This document shows, piece by piece, positions 1 to 15,469 of a stretch of 64,000 bases of DNA. The notes under the pieces were generated by a model. That model was not told the DNA's origin and searched no databases. It saw only the letters and a list, made by a program, of their open reading frames with translations. Position 1 is the first letter of the stretch. Each line of letters starts with the position of its first letter. Both the position numbers and the translations under genes were made by a program. Source of the DNA: Chrysomallon squamiferum (lineage: Eukaryota > Mollusca > Gastropoda > Neomphalida > Peltospiridae); contig CM022671.1 of the NCBI GenBank assembly GCA_012295275.1, positions 36,464,683 to 36,528,682 of the forward strand, read 5' to 3'.

Positions 1-38
1 AAACACATAATAACCTGAAAAAAACCCTCTGATGACAG

Positions 39-3000
39 AAAAGCTGATGGCAGTGTGAGGGAACTTGCTGTTATCAATGTGTACGTACCCCGAGCTGAGG
101 ACAAGGAAGAGAGACATGACTACAAGTTGAAGTTCCTAGCCCTGCTCCAAACACGAGCAGAAACATTGGTGAACCAAGGCAGGTGAGTGTTCAGCTAACA
201 CTATCATCAGAGTGGTACCATGTTTATACTGCTGTTACTGCTGTTAATACCACTACAGTGGTTCTGTTGAAAGAAAAATCTGCCAAGCTGATTTAAAAAT
301 TGCTGTCAGGTTGAGCATGAGACTGTTTCTCAGCAAGAACAGAATTTGTCATTTCTCTTACCAGGTACAGTGTGTCATGGTTATTTATTTAAAATTTTTA
401 AGTTTGTGTAGCAGTGTATTCTGTGATATTAAACACAAGTGATGGTTGAATTCAGATTTGTGATGCCTGCACTTTTGTAACAAATGTTATAAATTTATTT
501 ATACTTTATTGTTATTGTTATTATTATTGTTGTTGATGTTGTTATTAATGGTAGTAGTATTCGTAGTGGGGTAGTGGTGGTAGTAATAACAGTAGTACTG
601 ATGTTGGTGTAAGTGTAAAACAGAGAAATAATAAACATGGTTTCCTATTCTGCAAAGGTCAGTATTTAAATGTTTTTAAAGTAATTAGTTCAGAAAAGTA
701 ACTGGAGGGGAGTAAATGCTAGCAAGCTAAGTTAAAATCACAGCCCCCTGTTGAGAGCTTTCATTAGCATGAGCCATGTGATATGACCATATATGGCAAC
801 TGCTACTTAGAGCTGGGGGGGGGACATTGTGAGAGATCAAGATTTGCACTCTGGCCCTTGACAGGAAAAGACCTTAAATAATTGTTAGTGTTTTTTATGT
901 TTGGTTAATAGTGGTTTCACATAGAATTAATTCAGACTTATTACCTTCATTTTGATTCATCTATAAAAACAAAAAAAATTTTTAATTAAGACATGTCTTC
1001 AATGTAAGCAAAATATGAATAATAATTACAGAAAGGCTTATGGATCAGTTATTATTAATGTCTTTTATATTTATAAGGGATTTTTATAAAGAATTTTACA
1101 CAATGTATTTAGTTGTAGTTAATTAATATAAGTGATAGAAATGATTACAGACAGATGTATCATATTAGTATATCATATGTCCAAGTGCCACGAATAGATA
1201 AACATGGAATCACACCCTTTAATCTGGTGTCAGCTAGGTGTTGTGTGTTCCTATGAAAGACAACAGAATCCTTGCCATTACACAAACAAAGTACAAAGTG
1301 ATGTTAATAGCTTTTGTTAAAGGTTACTTTTAACATGTAGGATTGGATGAAACTTATATTAACAAACTTCAAGAATTTTTAAAGTAATTCAATGAGCACC
1401 AGTTTTACATTGATAGATTGTTTCATTACTATCGGACTGAGTGGGATTATATTAATACATTTACAAGTTTCTTATTATGTTACTTCTACTTGAATATATG
1501 ATCATGTAATAATACTGAAGGGGAATATTGAACTGTAGCAGTTTTACTCATGGATAACTCCTCCTAGAAGCCATGACTAATGAACTTTGACATTTGATGT
1601 TAATATTTAAATGCATGTAGTTGACTTCTCCTCAGGTTTGGTTATAAAACTATGTAGTAATATTGCATATTTGATTGTTATTTTTGTTGAATATATCTGT
1701 TTATAATTATTTTCTATTTATCTAAGCATCAGGCCTTTGTTTTTGTTTTGATTTTACAGCTTTGGAAATCTTTATTATGCTTTGTAATAATTAAATACAG
1801 TTTTAAGAATTTGGTCAGTTTGCCCTCCTTGGAAATGCCAGTGTTACAGAGTTTTAATATCAGTGATCACCTATTATTAAAACCCTTTGATCTGAAACCT
1901 GTCTTGGTTGTTCCTGATATTATGAATAACTTGTTAGTCACCTATCTGCCCATTACGTAAGTACAAGTAGTGATGGTAATGTTGATAGTGGTGGTAGTAG
2001 TAGTAATAGTAGTAGTAGTGGTAGTAGTAACAGCAGTATCGACACAAGTATTATCAAGGTTTTATTTGGTGTCAGTTTGTATTAAAATATAGTTCTGACT
2101 ACAGCTGTGGGTGACAAGTAGTTTGAATGTTTTGAATGTTAAATAATACAAATGTCTCAGTGATTGTTTTATTTTAACAGTTTGAATGTTTTGAATGATA
2201 AATAATACAAATGTCTCAGTGATTGTTTTATTTTAACAGTTTGAATGTTTTGAATGTTAAATAATACAAATGTCTCAGTGATTGTTTTATTTTAACAGTT
2301 TGAATGTTTTGAATGATAAATAATACAAATGTCTCAGTGATTGTTTTATTTTAACAGTTTGAATGTTTTGAATGTTAAATAATACAAATGTCTCAGTGAT
2401 TGTTTTATTTTAACAGTTTGAATGTTTTGAATGTTAAATAATACAAATGTCTCAGTGATTGTTTTATTTTAACAGTTTGAATGTTTTGAATGATAAATAA
2501 TACAAATGTCTCAGTGATTGTTTTATTTTAACAGTTTGAATGTTTTGAATGTTAAATAATACAAATGTCTCAGTGATTGTTTTATTTTAACAGTTTGAAT
2601 GTTTTGAATGTTAAATAATACAAAATGTCTCAGTGATTGTTTTATTTTAACAGTTTGAATGTTTTGAATGATAAATAATACAAATGTCTCAGTGATTGTT
2701 TTATTTTAACAGTTTGAATGTTTTGAATGTTAAATAATACAAATGTCTCAGTGATTGTTTTATTTTAACAGTTTGAATGTTTTGAATGATAAATAATACA
2801 AATGTCTCAGTGATTGTTTTATTTTAACAGTTTGAATGTTTTGAATGTTAAATAATACAAATGTCTCAGTGATTGTTTTATTTTAACAGTTTGAATGTTT
2901 TGAATGATAAATAATACAAATGTCTCAGTGATTGTTTAACAGTTTGGCTCATTGTTTTATAATAATGTTCCTCGTTTCAGTCACGTGGTGCTTGTAGGGG

Positions 3001-4436
3001 ACATAAACACGACACACAGGAAACAAGACCACTGTGACCCTACCTCTGAGGTGGGTTTCTCATCTTATTTCTTAATTTAGACTTTGCAGATTCTTTCTAA
3101 ATTTAAATCAGGTTGTTATTTTTTTTTTACAATAAAATGAAAAATCTCACTACAGTTTTTAATTCTCTCTTGAAAATTAAATGAATGAGAAAAAGCGATC
3201 CAAAATCACGGTTTTGTATTTTTGTAAAATTTCTGTGATTTTGTTAACTTTCAGGAGTTTCTGCGACTGCCCAGTCGACAGTGGTTGAATCAGTTTTTGA
3301 GAGCCGAGGACCGGGACTCAACGCTGAGTGAGTCTGAGGACTCTCAGCTTCTTACTGGAACATCTCACACACAGGGAGGAATGTTTGCCGATTCATTTCG
3401 ATACTTTTACCCAGATCAGGAAAATGCGTTCACGAACTGGTGCACGCGGACAGCTGCTCGACAGACCAACTACGGAAAACGTTTAGACTACATCTTTGTT
3501 GACCTTGACCTTGCTAGCGAGTGCCTCGTTGACTGCAACATCATGGTGGAGGTTGAAGGTTCAGACCACTGCCCAGTTGTGGCGGAACTATGTTGTCATG
3601 GTGACCCATCTAAGAAATGTCCCCCGCTGTGTACAAAGTTTATGCCTGAATTTTCAGGTACACAGCAAAAGCTGTTTTCGTATTTTAAGAAAGGTCAGAG
3701 TTCAAAAGAAGTTGGAGATTCTGATTCTCAGGGTGTAGACTGTTCTCAGGAGCAGGCCATTTCACAGGTTGGATTGGCAGAAAATGATGTTGAGTCATCC
3801 ACTGCACAGTCAAGTCCTAACAGTAGGAAAAGGAAGCCTGATGTAAACAGCAAATCATCTTCAAAGAAACAGAAGCATGAAAAGAAATCTTCTAGTTTAT
3901 CCAGTTCCAAACAAGGTAGTCTGATGAACTTTTTCAAGAAATGTACCAGTGAAAATTCTGAAGGAAACTGCAGTGGAAATTTAAAATGTGAAAACAACTG
4001 TATCTCTGTTTCTCTGACGTCAGAGGATAACAAAACACATGAACAAGGGGACACAGTTTCTTTTTCTTCTGCCATGGATCTGGAATCTGTTGAATCTGAC
4101 CTGACAAACATGGAAACTTCAGCAACAGCCAAACCGTTGGCTACAAAAAGCAAATCACTGCCACATGGAAATTTGTCTGAGTCCGTGAATCCATCACCTA
4201 CAGCCACTGAGCACCAGTCTGCAGCTGTGGCATGGAAGGGGCTGCTCGGGGGTCCAGCCAAAGCCCCTCTCTGCAAGAAGCACAGAGAACCCTGTGTACT
4301 GAGGACGGTGAAAAAAGAGGGGCCCAATAAGGGTAGACAGTTTTATATGTGTGCCCGGGGTGAGGGCTTCAAGTCTAATCCAGAGGCAAGATGTGATTTT
4401 TTCCAGTGGGTGGAGAAAAAGAAGAAAAAGTTATAA
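39..4436 (+). CDS. APEX2: AP endonuclease 2 (APEX2), C-terminal part; 5' end outside window
   Basis: Exons about 39-182, 2981-3050 and 3255-4436. The first acceptor is uncertain: AG at 37-38 or 52-53, and a stop at 16-18 closes the frame upstream. Phases join cleanly (2, then 0). Exonuclease-endonuclease-phosphatase motifs are visible: INVYVPRAED, then HVVLVGDINTTHR across the first junction, then LDYIF and GSDHCPV near the end of the catalytic domain. The family cleaves DNA at abasic sites and has 3'-5' exonuclease and 3'-phosphodiesterase activity in the nucleus. After the catalytic domain come two PCNA-binding (PIP-like) motifs: QQKLFSYF at 3663-3686 and a canonical QGSLMNFF at 3912-3935. 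A Lys/Ser-rich linker separates them. The protein ends in a GRF zinc finger (C..H..C..C, 4272-4410), which binds single-stranded DNA in APE2. The stop is at 4434-4436. The domain order is the full APE2 order, so identity is near certain. Confidence 0.95.
1760..1956 (+). other. Candidate cryptic or poison exon in APEX2 intron
   Basis: A 197-nt segment with a strong acceptor (gattttacag before 1760) and a strong donor (gtaagt at 1957). Joined in phase to the preceding APEX2 exon it meets TAA within ten codons, and 197 is not a multiple of three. APE2 proteins have no residues at this point. It is therefore not a normal coding exon. It could be a regulated poison exon or chance. Confidence 0.3.
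2119..2945 (+). repeat. 59-bp minisatellite, 14 copies, in APEX2 intron
   Basis: Fourteen near-identical 59-bp units. Two variants alternate irregularly, differing in gaatgTTaaat against gaatgATaaat; their order is T A T A T T A T T A T A T A. Each unit contains TTTTATTTTAACAG, a good 3' splice-site match. The array ends 35 bp before the true acceptor at 2980. Confidence 0.95.
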
Positions 4437-5939
4437 CCAAACTGTTAGTTACATCTGTGTGTAAGTGCTTCCATCTATCCATGTGTGTGTGAGTGCTTCC
4501 ATCTGTCCATCTGTGTGTGTGTGTGTATTTTGTATGTTTCTATACTAAGAAATAATATTCAGGGCTACGTCAAATCAGCCATTGAACTGTGAAGTGTAAA
4601 CTGTTGAGAAACTAATCACAAATGGGGCATAGTGAGAAAGGAAAACTGCTGTTGTATCGTGATTGCTCTTAAATAGCTGTAAGGCATTTTACATATCTAC
4701 CTTCTCATAGACATTCAATGAAATTTAGTGAACCACACGTCAATGTAACTGACAGGGGTAATACTAAATTTGCTAAGACAACGTTTTTAGTATCAGTGTT
4801 TACAAAGTCATACTGAAGCATCTGTAAGAAATTAAATAATAAAAGTGTTAAAAGGGAAGATGTACAAAAAAAGAAAAAGAAAAAGGAGTAAAATGATAAA
4901 TTTAATGTCGGTGTGTAACTATAGTTACGTGCAGGAAAAAGATATAAAATAAATGTTTGATAGAGACAAAAACAAAAATTAGCATATGAACATGATATAT
5001 TTTAAGATAAGACAAAAATATCTTATTAAGATGATTTGCTTTATTCACAATTGTAAAAAATAAATTCAGTAAATAAAATATATATATAGCTAGCTGGTTA
5101 GATTATACAATTTAAAATTTTTTATAATGTAAAGTAATTCAAGTGAATTTGTTATATAATGTTGTACTGGAGAACATCTAATATTGTTTTTATAAATATT
5201 AAATTTGCAATTAAAATATGTTAAAAATATTATACTAATGTTTTATGTGTATTTCAACTATTTGTAATATAAAAAATACAGAACATTTAAGCTGGTACAA
5301 AAGCACTATGCTAATCATACATAATGTCAGAACAATTGGAGGTCTTGTATATCAAACCATTTTATTAGTGCTGCTATTTTTAACATTATTCACAAAGTGG
5401 GTTGTGTTAACTGGTGTTAGCATAATTACATGATTGTTATATAGAAAAATACCATTAAATCAGTTTCAAATTATATACATCAATTATGAGTTCATATTTC
5501 AATATGGAGATTTTTACAAATTAGTCGATAATAAATTTGTTACATACAACAATGTGACTTTGAAGGAGAAAAAAAGCATTAATGTACACATTTTAAAAAT
5601 ACTAAAATTAGGAACATTTATTAATTAATTATTTTGTCTTTCTAAAAGGTTAAAAATCAGAACAAGAATGTGATACAACATATTAAATAATTTTCTCATA
5701 TAAAACACACAAAAAAATAATGTAAAGTGTTATTATTGACTGGGTTTACTTTTCATCATTTGTACAAATTAACCTTTTAATAATCCAGAGAAATCTTTGT
5801 ACCAGACATTCTACAGATTTTCACACCACTGTTTTGATTGTGACACATATCATGTATTGATTTTAAGAAATGTCAGTTCATCACCAGTGTTTGCAGTGCT
5901 GGTTACAGAAACGTGTTAGTATGTTAGAAAGGATACTCA
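4437..5939. other. APEX2 3' flank, no gene seen
   Basis: Very AT-rich. It begins with two similar TG-rich repeats (4450-4530). A possible APEX2 polyadenylation signal AATAAA lies at 4838-4843 and another near 4945. The open frames at 5245-5628 are AT-rich and look like chance. The 3' UTR of the convergent gene CUB-TM A probably occupies the right part. Confidence 0.6.
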
Positions 5940-8884
<2,945 letters not shown>

Positions 8885-8887
8885 TAT

Positions 8888-8901
8888 GTTTCCATGGAAA
8901 C
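8888..8901 (-). promoter_or_regulatory. X-box (RFX-type) motif before CUB-TM A start codon
   Basis: GTTTCCATGGAAAC is a perfect 14-bp palindrome that fits the X-box consensus GTHNYYATRRNAAC bound by RFX factors. It lies 3 bp upstream of the ATG at 8884. The paralogue CUB-TM B has a matching motif in the same place. The match is seen directly; function is inferred. Confidence 0.5.
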
Positions 8902-9019
8902 AGGCTCACTGCTCGTCTCTCATAACCTGTCTACATCCTTCAAGTTTTCTATAATATTAATAAAAATAATGATGATGATGATGATAATGATGGCAATGAT
9001 AATATATAATAATGATGCA

Positions 9020-9104
9020 GCAATTTCAAACACATACACCACACACACACTATACTCACACACACTACTCACACACACACACACACACTACTCACACTAC
9101 ACTA

Positions 9105-9138
<34 letters not shown>

Positions 9139-9534
9139 TCACAGACACTACACACACACACACACACACCACTCACACAGACACTACACACACTACTCAC
9201 ACACACACTCACACACACACACTACACACACACACACACACACCACACACACACACCACACACACACACACTCACACACCACTCACTGCTCACACACACA
9301 CACACACACACACTCACACAGTACACACACTACTCACACACACACACACACACACACACACCACTCACACACTGCTCACAGACACTACACACTACACACA
9401 CACACACACACACACACTACTCACACACACACTCACACACACACACACACTACACACACACACACACACACTACACACACACACACACACACACCACTCA
9501 CACACTATTCACACTGCTCTCACAGAGACACACA

Positions 9535-9576
<42 letters not shown>

Positions 9577-9890
9577 CACCCACTACTCATACACACACCA
9601 CTCACACACTACTCACACATTGCTCACACAGACACTACACACTACTCACACACAGTACACACACTACTCACACATTGCTCACACAGACACTACACACTAC
9701 TCACACACAGTACACACACACACTCACACACACTCACACACACTACTCACACCACTCACTATTCACACACTGCTCACACAGACACTACACACTACTCACA
9801 CACACTACACTACTCACACACTCACACACTCACACACAGAAACACACACACACACAGAAAAACACACACACACACACACACAATTACACG
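9020..9890. repeat. (CA)n-rich low-complexity tract
   Basis: About 870 bp of CACACA runs broken by CTACTCACA, CTGCTCACAGACACTA and similar higher-order units. It gives long His/Thr open frames on the + strand that are not genes. Confidence 0.95.
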
Positions 9891-12400
9891 GAACGCCGAG
9901 ATCAAACCTGCTCGAACAGACGTAGGAAAAGCAACTCAGTCTTATTAGACTATTTGATCTGATTTATAAATCGTACAAATCGTATAAAACTGAAGAAAAA
10001 TGATATTTTCTTTAATCACTGAACGGGTCACTGTGTTCACTTTCGTGTTACACTGACATAAATACACACAACTTTAAAAAAATTAACAACAGTCACACTA
10101 CTGTATAATCCATGATTATGTTACAGTGTCTCAAACCTGTAACGTATAGCGGCCTCTAAAATTCAAGTTCAATAAACGATATGACTAGTGTTCAGAGGGT
10201 CATGAAACACTTGAAGATATATCTATTCAATGTGATTCTCAAATATGGCAATATCTGGTATTATTAAAGTTAATAAATTTAACTTTCCTTTCAAAAAAAT
10301 GTTTTTAATGGATCAGTTTATTTTCTGTTTGATTGTTACGACATCTGCAATGACTATGAACAGGCCTACATGTTAGTGTGTCACAGTTTGATACTGTCAG
10401 TTATCATATTCACAAACATGACAAACAACAAGATATTATTAGCTATTGTGTCACTTTTAAGATAACGTATATTGTACTTGCAATAAATACCACAGTTTAA
10501 TTAATAAATAAGATACCGGAAAACACTGAAATTTAAAAACGGGATTAAATATATTATTACTGTTAAAAGACTGTAAATCTAACATACCTGAATTTTCAAA
10601 TCAAAGACTGGCCTCATCCGCCATTACTAATGCTATAAATAGAATAATTCAGGTAAAAGTATGTCATTTGTCAGGTGTGCTTTGTCGTTTTGTTAAATTT
10701 CGAGTTGCTTCCCTTGATATGAAATTGATTATTCAATTGGTTTAAATATAATTAGCATACAAACATTGTATAGTAACACAATTTTAAATCGTAATTATAA
10801 TTCTTTGAAATATCAAGGTTATATATATATATATATATATATATATCGCAAAAGTGAATTTTTGTTTTTAATACTTTTTAAACAAGTTTTTGGAAATAGT
10901 ATTAGATTTAAAATGATTTATTAGATTGGGTTAATTCGTGTACATTGTAACTTATATACACCCTAAATACGGAATTAATTAAATACACACTACATGTAAT
11001 ACATATGATATTTTAACTGCCAATCATTAATTTCTTAATTATTAAATCAGCCACTGTATATATCGTATATTTGTCTTATACTATATATTTATGCATAGGT
11101 GTATGCTTCAGTGCATACATACATTCATACATACAAACATTCGTATATACATACATACATACATACATACATGCATATAAATGACTATAATTTGTATTTT
11201 ATTTCTGATACTGTGTAATGTAGAAGGGCACATAATTAAACTTTTAACTAATATATTAATACAATCATAATAATGAGCTGTCAATAAGCGAATGAGGATG
11301 TAACAACACTGGTACATTTAATGTTATTCGTTATATATGTGTGTGCTTATTTATTTATTTATTTATTTATTGTTTTTGTTGTTGTTGTTGTTATTGTTAT
11401 TGTTATTATATTTGATGTATGGTCTAAAGAAAAAACTCGCTGTCGCCGATGGCTCAGTAATGTGTCTTTTATTAAGAACTGTCCAAAGACATATTCCACG
11501 TTTCGTTGTTAGTTAAACCAGTCATGTTTTCTGTTGAAGTATCGTCTGCTTCTCCATTGATAACGTCACAGAGATAAAATAGAACAAACATACGTAAATT
11601 AATTTAGTACAAAGTTTTTCTCCTTCGTGACTCAGTCAACTACGCCATTATTTATTTGTAACGGAATTTTATGAAATACAAAATGTAGGCTGCATTCAAA
11701 GTATTGACAGGATAACCTCCCTTGTCCCGGCAATTTGTATTTTATACACGAATATTTAACTAGTTTGAACGAAGATAATATTCACGTAGAGATGATAATT
11801 ACCACGTATGAAAATGTTACAGAACTGCGAACTAAACCGACGATCTCACATTAAATAGCAGCCCTGTTCACACGATTGCAATCACAACATTGTTTTCTTT
11901 GCAATGTCTCTGTAAGTAACTGTAATAAACAACTGTAATACATGCAATTCTGTAGTAAAACGAAATTTAAAAAAAAAAAAAAAAAAAAAGTTGTGGGTTG
12001 AAATTTTTATTGATATAAAAACATCTTGTTACAGTGATAGAAAAACATAATGTTAAGAAATGCATTCAGTGAGTAAATAAATAAAAACTAAATTTTACAG
12101 GTGTATGCTGATATAACAGAAAAAGTATTTGTGGTTATCACTCTGAAATGATCCTGGCTTCACAAATGGCAGTCCAAGACAGACTGGTGAATCAGCTCAG
12201 TTAGGAGCACTGATTTTGAGATATATATATATATTTTTTTTATTTACAAATAATCATTCTGGGTCAGTGTTCTGTTAAAAAGTAAAAGACAACAGAATTA
12301 TTTTGATTTTATATATACACACACAGTTCCTGTGTACTACATCCATTATCATACTCATATATTAGCAATCATGCGTACTGTCACATATCAAAACTATCAA
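9891..12400. other. Spacer between CUB-TM A and CUB-TM B
   Basis: AT-rich, no coding gene seen. A probable non-coding first exon of A lies near 10588-10640. Short repeats are (TA)n near 10819-10846, (ATAC)n at about 11120-11172, (TTTA)n near 11345 and poly-A at 11971-11989. The segment 12000-12400 is probably the 3' UTR of CUB-TM B. Confidence 0.5.
10588..10640 (-). other. Probable non-coding first exon of CUB-TM A
   Basis: On the - strand a candidate exon ends ATTCAG|GTATGTT (donor at 10587), just downstream of AGTAATGGCGGATG. Its ATG (10622-10624) opens a frame of only seven codons. The upstream end is not defined. It would place the (CA)n tract in a 5' UTR intron. Supported only by the donor and by similar exons before B and C. 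Confidence 0.35.
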
Positions 12401-12516
12401 CTATCTTCTCATCTTCTCTTTATGTACAAGCTGATGACACATATCAACACTATCAACTATGTTCTCTTTACATACAAGTTGATGACATATATCAACACTA
12501 TCAACTATCTCCTCAT
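12373..12516 (-). repeat. ~51-bp tandem repeat spanning the CUB-TM B stop codon
   Basis: Two clear copies encode IVDSVDICHQLVCKEN and IVDSVDMCHQLVHKEK. A decayed third copy (tcacatatcaaaactatcaa) lies beyond the stop at 12401-12403. CUB-TM A has no equivalent between its GVE and MRR. Confidence 0.85.
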
Positions 12517-14476
12517 TCAATTCAACTCCACATGTCAGGTCTGGTTCTGACAAATCCGTTTCCCTGCTCCTCTGTAACAGACTGTCTGACCCACCACTCA
12601 CCGGGGTGGACCTACTGATGGGTGTGTCCCTGCCTGTCTGTGGGTTGTAGCCTCTCTGAACTAGATGTGAGTAAGTGGGTCGATCGTGTGATGTCAGTTT
12701 GGGAGATGGTGGTTGTGAGTGATGAGAAACTGCTGGTGGATTACTCACAGGCCCTGTTGCCATGCTGCTCATTGGCACAAACTGGTTTGTACCGACTGGA
12801 ACAGGATAAACCACAAACTGTGGGGGAGGGGGAGCTCTCACCATCATGTTGTGAGGGGGGATGTGTACAGGGGGTAGTTTCCGCTGTGGAGCAAACTGTG
12901 GGGGAGGATACGGCATTTGCGGAGCTGGATTCTGGTTTCTCCTCAAAGTCTCGTTTTCTTTATCACTTGCTGGTTTGTGTTCTGCCTCATCCTCTGAGGT
13001 GTCTGTGTCACTTTCCTCAGTTTCTGCCTCATCTTCTTCTTCTGAAATTTAACATCAAAGGTGTCATCAAAATTTATTAGTGCTATTAATGTCTGTGTTC
13101 TCTACATGTGAAGTCTGGTTATCTGAATTTATATCTGTACATATACATGTCTGTATTGTGTGTGTATCTGTACATATACATGTCTGAATTCTGTGTATCT
13201 GCACTGTTGTAAAGGTGTACATTATGTGTATTTCATTGTATCTATTCATGTGTATCTGTTCATGTGTATATATTGGTTCTTTTTGTATCTTTTGTTATCT
13301 GTGTATATGTTGTTGTTGTTGTTTTTTTGTTTTTTTTGTTGTTTTATTATCATTTTGTAAATGACAAAGGTTTTAGTGAATCTCAGCATGAAAGTTACTG
13401 CGTTGCAGTTGTTTTCAATTTTTTATTTTTTTTGCATCTGTGAGCTGAATACATGGATTAAATGTTTGCATTAAAATATCACAGATGTGCTTTTCTTTGT
13501 AGATTACCTTCTGACTCTTCGTCCTGTCCACTTCTTTCTTCTACATCATCATCATCATTCTCATCAACGCTTCCAGCCTCAGCCCAGTGATTCTTCCTCT
13601 GTTCAGTGTCCACCTCTTCATCTTGCTCATCTTCTGCAACCCAGTGCCGTGGTGCAGACCTCACGCGGGGCTGTATGACCCTCTCCTGGTAACTGTCCTG
13701 AGGATGGTCATCATCAGCCTGGACAAACGAATCATCTCTAGGACGAAATCCTGGATGTTTGCTTCTAGCACGAGTGTTATGGTCACTTCCTGACCGGTGG
13801 TCACTTTCATGGTAGACTGGACGTTTGCGTGGAAGTGTTTCTACTGCAAATTAATTTAACGTCAAAATAACTTACATACTCAATATTTACTAGTTTCTTG
13901 TAATACTTATTATAAAAATATCTTTGACAACTACTACTTGTTGTAAATTTCTCTTAGCTAGTTCCATAATTTCACTCTTGCATATTTAAGAATATTTGTT
14001 TGGATGTATGGATGAATTACTACTAGTAAATGTCATCAAACACACAGCTGATAGGTTAAATAAAAACAAAAACCAGAAAGAAAACAACTAACTATCATCA
14101 AAAACACTTTCTTCATAACTTGGTGGTCGTTTGGTGTATGGTTCACTTTCCATAGTGACCGGAGAGTTCTGCGAGGCCCACATTCTGGTGTTGTGGTGTG
14201 CACTTCTGCTGTCATCGTTCACACTGGTGTTGATGTAGGAGAGTTTGTTCTCCACCCATGGTTTGTCATCTCCACGGTGTTTGCGGTAACATATGACAGT
14301 GACAGTGACGATGACAATGACAGTGATTACCAACAAACCTCCGACAATACCCAGAATAGCTTCAGTAGGAATTCTCTTCTCAAACCTGATATACTCATCT
14401 CCTCCTCCAGAACTGGGAGCACCAGGGTCAGGGTCCCTGCCAGCTGTTGTAAAATAAAAATAAAAATAAAAATAAA

Positions 14477-14534
<58 letters not shown>

Positions 14535-15437
14535 GTTATAGTAATAATAATAATAATAATAGGAATAGTTATAGTAATACCACTACTACTAATAACAGTA
14601 ATAATAATAATAGTAATAATAACAGTAATAGTAATAGTAACTAATAATAATAGTAATAATAAAAGAAATAGTTATAGTAATAATAATAATAACAGTAATA
14701 GTAATAATAATAGTAACAGTAATAATAGTAACAGCAATAATAATAGTAATAGCAATAGTAATAGTAACTAATAACAATAACAATTACAGTAATAACAATA
14801 ATTATAATAATAATAACAATAAATAATAATAACAAAATGATTATAATAATAAGAATAAATAGAACAATAACAATATTAATGATGATGATAATAATAGTAA
14901 GAATAACAGCAACATTAATAATATAATAATAACATTAATATTAATAATAAAATAACAAAAACAATAACAATAATATCTATTCATTATTTAAATATTTGTT
15001 ACTTTTCCAGAGGACACCATTACTTAAAAATGACTTTTTAAAACTTTTTACTTCTGCGAATCTGTCAGGTTATACAACACCTGATTCTAATTGGTACCAA
15101 TTTGTATACAATGTCCTTTCACATGAGGTGACTGCTATACACAGGTAGGGTACTCACTATAGAGAGGTGTAACTATTAACTTGATGTCGTATCTGCTTTC
15201 TGTTGTGTCCACTGATCTCCTCTTCAACACAATAGAAATTTTATTTCCCGTGGAAAAAAATTTATCCTGCTTTTTACCAGTGTGACAGTCATAGGAACCC
15301 TAATTAAATAAAGAATAATAATAAAAAAAATATATAAACACACAAACAAATAAATACCAAAAAAAAAAAAAAAAATAAAAATAAAAATGAAAGGTATAAA
15401 TAAATACGTTAACAAAAATGAATAAATAAAAAAAAAA

Positions 15438-15469
<32 letters not shown>

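Noticed and set aside
3746-4327. 193-codon frame antisense to the APEX2 last exon
   Set aside because: A shadow of the real coding exon, whose + strand frame has clear motifs.
5245-5628. Two adjacent small frames behind APEX2
   Set aside because: AT-rich, Ile/Asn/Lys-biased, no domain, in the probable 3' flank.
8894-9962. Long His/Thr-rich open frames on the + strand
   Set aside because: They are translations of the (CA)n-rich tract, open in more than one frame, with no domain or splice context.
14193-14835. Ile/Asn/Ser-rich frames on both strands
   Set aside because: (AAT)n repeat translation; the true coding exon on the - strand ends at 14443.
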